Below, piece after piece: positions 61,735 through 64,000 of a stretch of 64,000 bases of DNA. The stretch comes from Robiginitalea biformata HTCC2501 (GTDB lineage Bacteria > Bacteroidota > Bacteroidia > Flavobacteriales > Flavobacteriaceae), in assembly GCF_000024125.1 (NCBI RefSeq), contig NC_013222.1:2024501-2088500 (forward strand). Reading direction: 5' to 3'. The translations under genes were made by a program, and so were the position numbers. Below the pieces are notes generated by a model. It was given only the letters and a program-made list of their open reading frames with translations. It ran no database searches and had not been told where the DNA came from. Each line of letters starts with the position of its first letter. The stretch's first letter is position 1.

Positions 61735-64000
61735 ATGTTAAGTTTCACCCCACATACGCGTCCCGGGCGTCCTCCGGTGGTACGTTTTCTCACGACGGCT
61801 GTAGTTTTTATCAGTCTCCTGTTTGCCAGTCAGTTGGCAGCCCAATCCTTCAGTCAGAGCGATTTGAATTTCAATGGCAATGGCGGTGTGAGTTCCGGAA
61901 CATCGCTGATGTTCGGGCCAGACGGCAGGTTGTATGTACTCAGTTTGAACGGAACGGTGGATGTTTTTACAGTACAACAAAACGGCCCAAACGATTACTT
62001 TGTAACGGATTCCGAGGAATTGTTGTTTGTAAAGAATATCCCGAACCATAATGATGACGGCAGTTCCAACAGCGGTAACAACCGGGAGGCCACGGGCCTT
62101 ACGGTTGCCGGTACGCCTGCCAACCCGGTGATCTATGTAACCTCAAGCGATTCGCGTGTCGGGGGACCTGGCGGGGATGAGGACCTCGATACCAACTCGG
62201 GTGTCATTACCCGGATCACCTGGACGGGAAGTGCCTGGGACGCGGTGGATATTGTTCGCGGCCTGCCGCGGTCCGAGGAAAACCACGCTACAAACGGCCT
62301 GGAATTCGTCACAATTGGTACTACGGACTACCTGATCGTTTCCCAGGGGGGGCACGCGAATGCGGGCGGCCCTTCGGACAACTTCGCGTGGACTACGGAA
62401 TACGCGCTTTCCGCGGCGGTGCTCTCGGTGAACCTCACCATGTTGGAGGCGATGCCCATTCAAAATGACGGCGTACGGGACTATATCTATGACATCCCGA
62501 CCCTGGACGACCCGACCCGGCCCAACGTGGGGCCCGAGGATCCGGATGACACGGGCTATACGGGAATAGACGTGGGCGACCCCTGGGGTGGGAACGACGG
62601 CCTGAACCAGGCGATGCTGGTGCCCGGCGGCCCGGTACAGATATTTTCCCCGGGGTACCGGAATACCTATGATCTGGTAGTGACCCAGGACGGAAAGGTT
62701 TTTGTAACCGACAACGGTGCCAATGGAGGATGGGGTGGTTTTCCGGAGAACGAAGGTTTGAAGGACGGCTCGGGTAATTCCCTGGTAACCAATAACTATC
62801 TGCCCGGGGAACCCGGGAGTACCTCCTCTTCCGGAGGCGAGCAGGTAGATAATGTGGACCACCTGACCATGGTGACCGATAATATCCAGACTTATGCTTT
62901 CGGAAGCTTTTACGGGGGGCACCCCACGCCCGTCCGGGCAAATCCCACGGGCGCAGGACTTTTTACCAACCCGGAAAAGAACATTTATAACCCTTCCACA
63001 TCTGTGTTCCGCACGCTGATCTACGACCCGGACGGTTCCCGGGGTGCCGGATATACCACGGATGCGAGCATTGCGCTCCCGGCCAACTGGCCACCGGTTC
63101 CTCCGGCCATGGCAAACCCGGACGAGGGTGACTGGCGCGGTCCGACCGTTCCGAACCCGGATGGGCCGGACGATGTTCTGGTTACCACCTGGGGGAACAA
63201 CACCAACGGGATCGATGAATACACCTCCACGGTGTTCGCCGGTTCCGAGAGTATGGTGGGCAACCTGATTGCAGGCAGGAACCAGGGTCGGCTCTGGCGG
63301 GTACAACTCAATCCGGACGGCAGTTTGCTCGACCTTTCGGAATTCGCATCCAACCTGGGCGGGAATGCCCTGGGGATTACCTGTAATGGCGACTCCGACC
63401 CTTTCCCGGGTACCATCTGGGTAGCAACCTTCAACAGCACGATTAAGGTATTTGAACCGCAACCTACCATTGTTTGCCTGTTCCCTGGCGATGACGGTTA
63501 TGTAGGTACAGATGATACAGACGGGGATGGATATTCGAATGACGACGAGATTGCGAACGGTACGGATCATTGTACCGGGGCGTCGCAGCCTAACGATTTC
63601 GATAAAGTCGCAGGCGCTCCCTTTGTTTCCGACCTGTTGGACGAAGATGACGACAACGACGGCATCCCGGACGCATCGGATATATTCCAGATGGGGGACC
63701 CCGAGGACAATGGCTCCGATGCCTTTAATCTGCCGGTACTCAATGACTTGTTGTCGGATAACCCGGACCTGAAGGGCTATCTGGGGCTCGGATTTACCGG
63801 GATGATGAATAACGGGGACCCGAACCCGAACTACCTGGACTGGCTGGATGAGGTCGGGGCCGGGCCCAACCCGAACGACATCCTCGGGGGCGCCGTGGGG
63901 GCGATGACCATGCAGATGACTGCGGGTACCGCCCTGGGCAATGCGAATTCCCAGGAAAAAGCATTCCAGTTCGGGGTAGAGGTAGACCAGACGCTCAGCA
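61735..64000 (+). CDS. Secreted protein with beta-propeller-like N-terminal half and TSP3 calcium repeats (partial)
   Basis: The frame is open from the ATG at 61735 to the window end, at least 755 codons. Residues 17-37 form a signal peptide (cleavage near LAAQS). The next approx. 550 residues resemble a six-bladed beta-propeller of the glucose/sorbosone-dehydrogenase type (GRLYVLSLNGTVDVF, TGLTVAGTPANPVIYV, RNTYDLVVTQDGKVFVTDNG), but catalytic residues cannot be assigned. From about 595 Asp-rich thrombospondin-3-type repeats (DGDGYSNDDE, DEDDDNDGIPDASD) bind calcium in known proteins. It lies 34 bases after the giant gene, so the two are probably cotranscribed. T9SS export is likely but the C-terminus is outside the window. 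Confidence 0.75.
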   Translation, partial: MLSFTPHTRPGRPPVVRFLTTAVVFISLLFASQLAAQSFSQSDLNFNGNGGVSSGTSLMFGPDGRLYVLSLNGTVDVFTVQQNGPNDYFVTDSEELLFVKNIPNHNDDGSSNSGNNREATGLTVAGTPANPVIYVTSSDSRVGGPGGDEDLDTNSGVITRITWTGSAWDAVDIVRGLPRSEENHATNGLEFVTIGTTDYLIVSQGGHANAGGPSDNFAWTTEYALSAAVLSVNLTMLEAMPIQNDGVRDYIYDIPTLDDPTRPNVGPEDPDDTGYTGIDVGDPWGGNDGLNQAMLVPGGPVQIFSPGYRNTYDLVVTQDGKVFVTDNGANGGWGGFPENEGLKDGSGNSLVTNNYLPGEPGSTSSSGGEQVDNVDHLTMVTDNIQTYAFGSFYGGHPTPVRANPTGAGLFTNPEKNIYNPSTSVFRTLIYDPDGSRGAGYTTDASIALPANWPPVPPAMANPDEGDWRGPTVPNPDGPDDVLVTTWGNNTNGIDEYTSTVFAGSESMVGNLIAGRNQGRLWRVQLNPDGSLLDLSEFASNLGGNALGITCNGDSDPFPGTIWVATFNSTIKVFEPQPTIVCLFPGDDGYVGTDDTDGDGYSNDDEIANGTDHCTGASQPNDFDKVAGAPFVSDLLDEDDDNDGIPDASDIFQMGDPEDNGSDAFNLPVLNDLLSDNPDLKGYLGLGFTGMMNNGDPNPNYLDWLDEVGAGPNPNDILGGAVGAMTMQMTAGTALGNANSQEKAFQFGVEVDQTLS

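Noticed and set aside
62143..63570. A 475-codon open frame on the minus strand
   Set aside because: It lies opposite a plus-strand frame with signal peptide and TSP3 repeats that stays open to the window end. The minus product is rich in Arg, Val, Gly and Pro with no domain, as expected from an antisense shadow in GC-rich DNA.
1..64000. Mobile elements, prophage, tRNA genes or CRISPR arrays
   Set aside because: I read both strands for transposase or integrase proteins, cloverleaf-like segments with conserved T-loop sequence, and regularly spaced repeats, and found none that I could support.

Overview
The window looks like chromosomal DNA of a GC-rich marine member of the Flavobacteriaceae (Bacteroidota). 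Three things support this. Promoter-like TAnnTTTG boxes sit in front of many genes and Shine-Dalgarno sequences are scarce. Several gene families are typical of the group (DUF3822 next to rsmD, DUF2807 proteins, a short Ppx, a DnaX without a zinc module). A giant secreted protein ends in a type IX secretion (T9SS) sorting domain. A Robiginitalea-like organism would fit, but the genus is an inference. Genes are packed tightly, with many 1 to 4 base overlaps. I see no insertion sequence, prophage, CRISPR array or tRNA.

Layout. 1-3150: end of aroQ, a DUF3817 membrane protein, lpdA, msrB and a collagen-like lipoprotein. 3443-14679: an alpha-glucan island (MFS sugar transporter, GH13 amylase, GlgE, maltokinase, GlgB, GH31 alpha-glucosidase), apparently a route from maltose through maltose-1-phosphate to branched glucan and back; no trehalose synthase is present. 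14723-16951: M48 lipoprotein peptidase and a UMF1-type transporter. 17017-20787 (minus): an ECF sigma factor, its probable anti-sigma factor and three secreted proteins built of repeated beta-strand rungs. 21005-30321: lon, cmk, a LysM protein, rpsA, pyrR-pyrB, a STAS-like protein, rnz and pdxH. 30332-35718: sixA, ppk, ppx, an MFS protein and miaE.

35878-42672 is a complete ebo operon (eboA to eboF) with a TMEM220-like gene at its end. This family cluster is thought to make or move an unidentified metabolite and is the most intriguing pathway here. 42706-49162: dnaX (minus), which carries an A10 slippage site placed to give a short gamma form, then RNase P RNA, rsmD, DUF3822, a membrane-anchored protein, a RecD-like helicase and DUF4126. 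49218-52337: kdsB, a HAD hydrolase, kdnB and a PlsC-like acyltransferase, suggesting a Kdo modified at C8 in the lipopolysaccharide. 52803-64000: a 2965-residue T9SS multidomain adhesin-like protein, then a second secreted protein cut by the window end.

Gene calls rest on reading the translated sequences and recognising family motifs by eye; no database search was run. Promoter and operator calls are pattern matches only.
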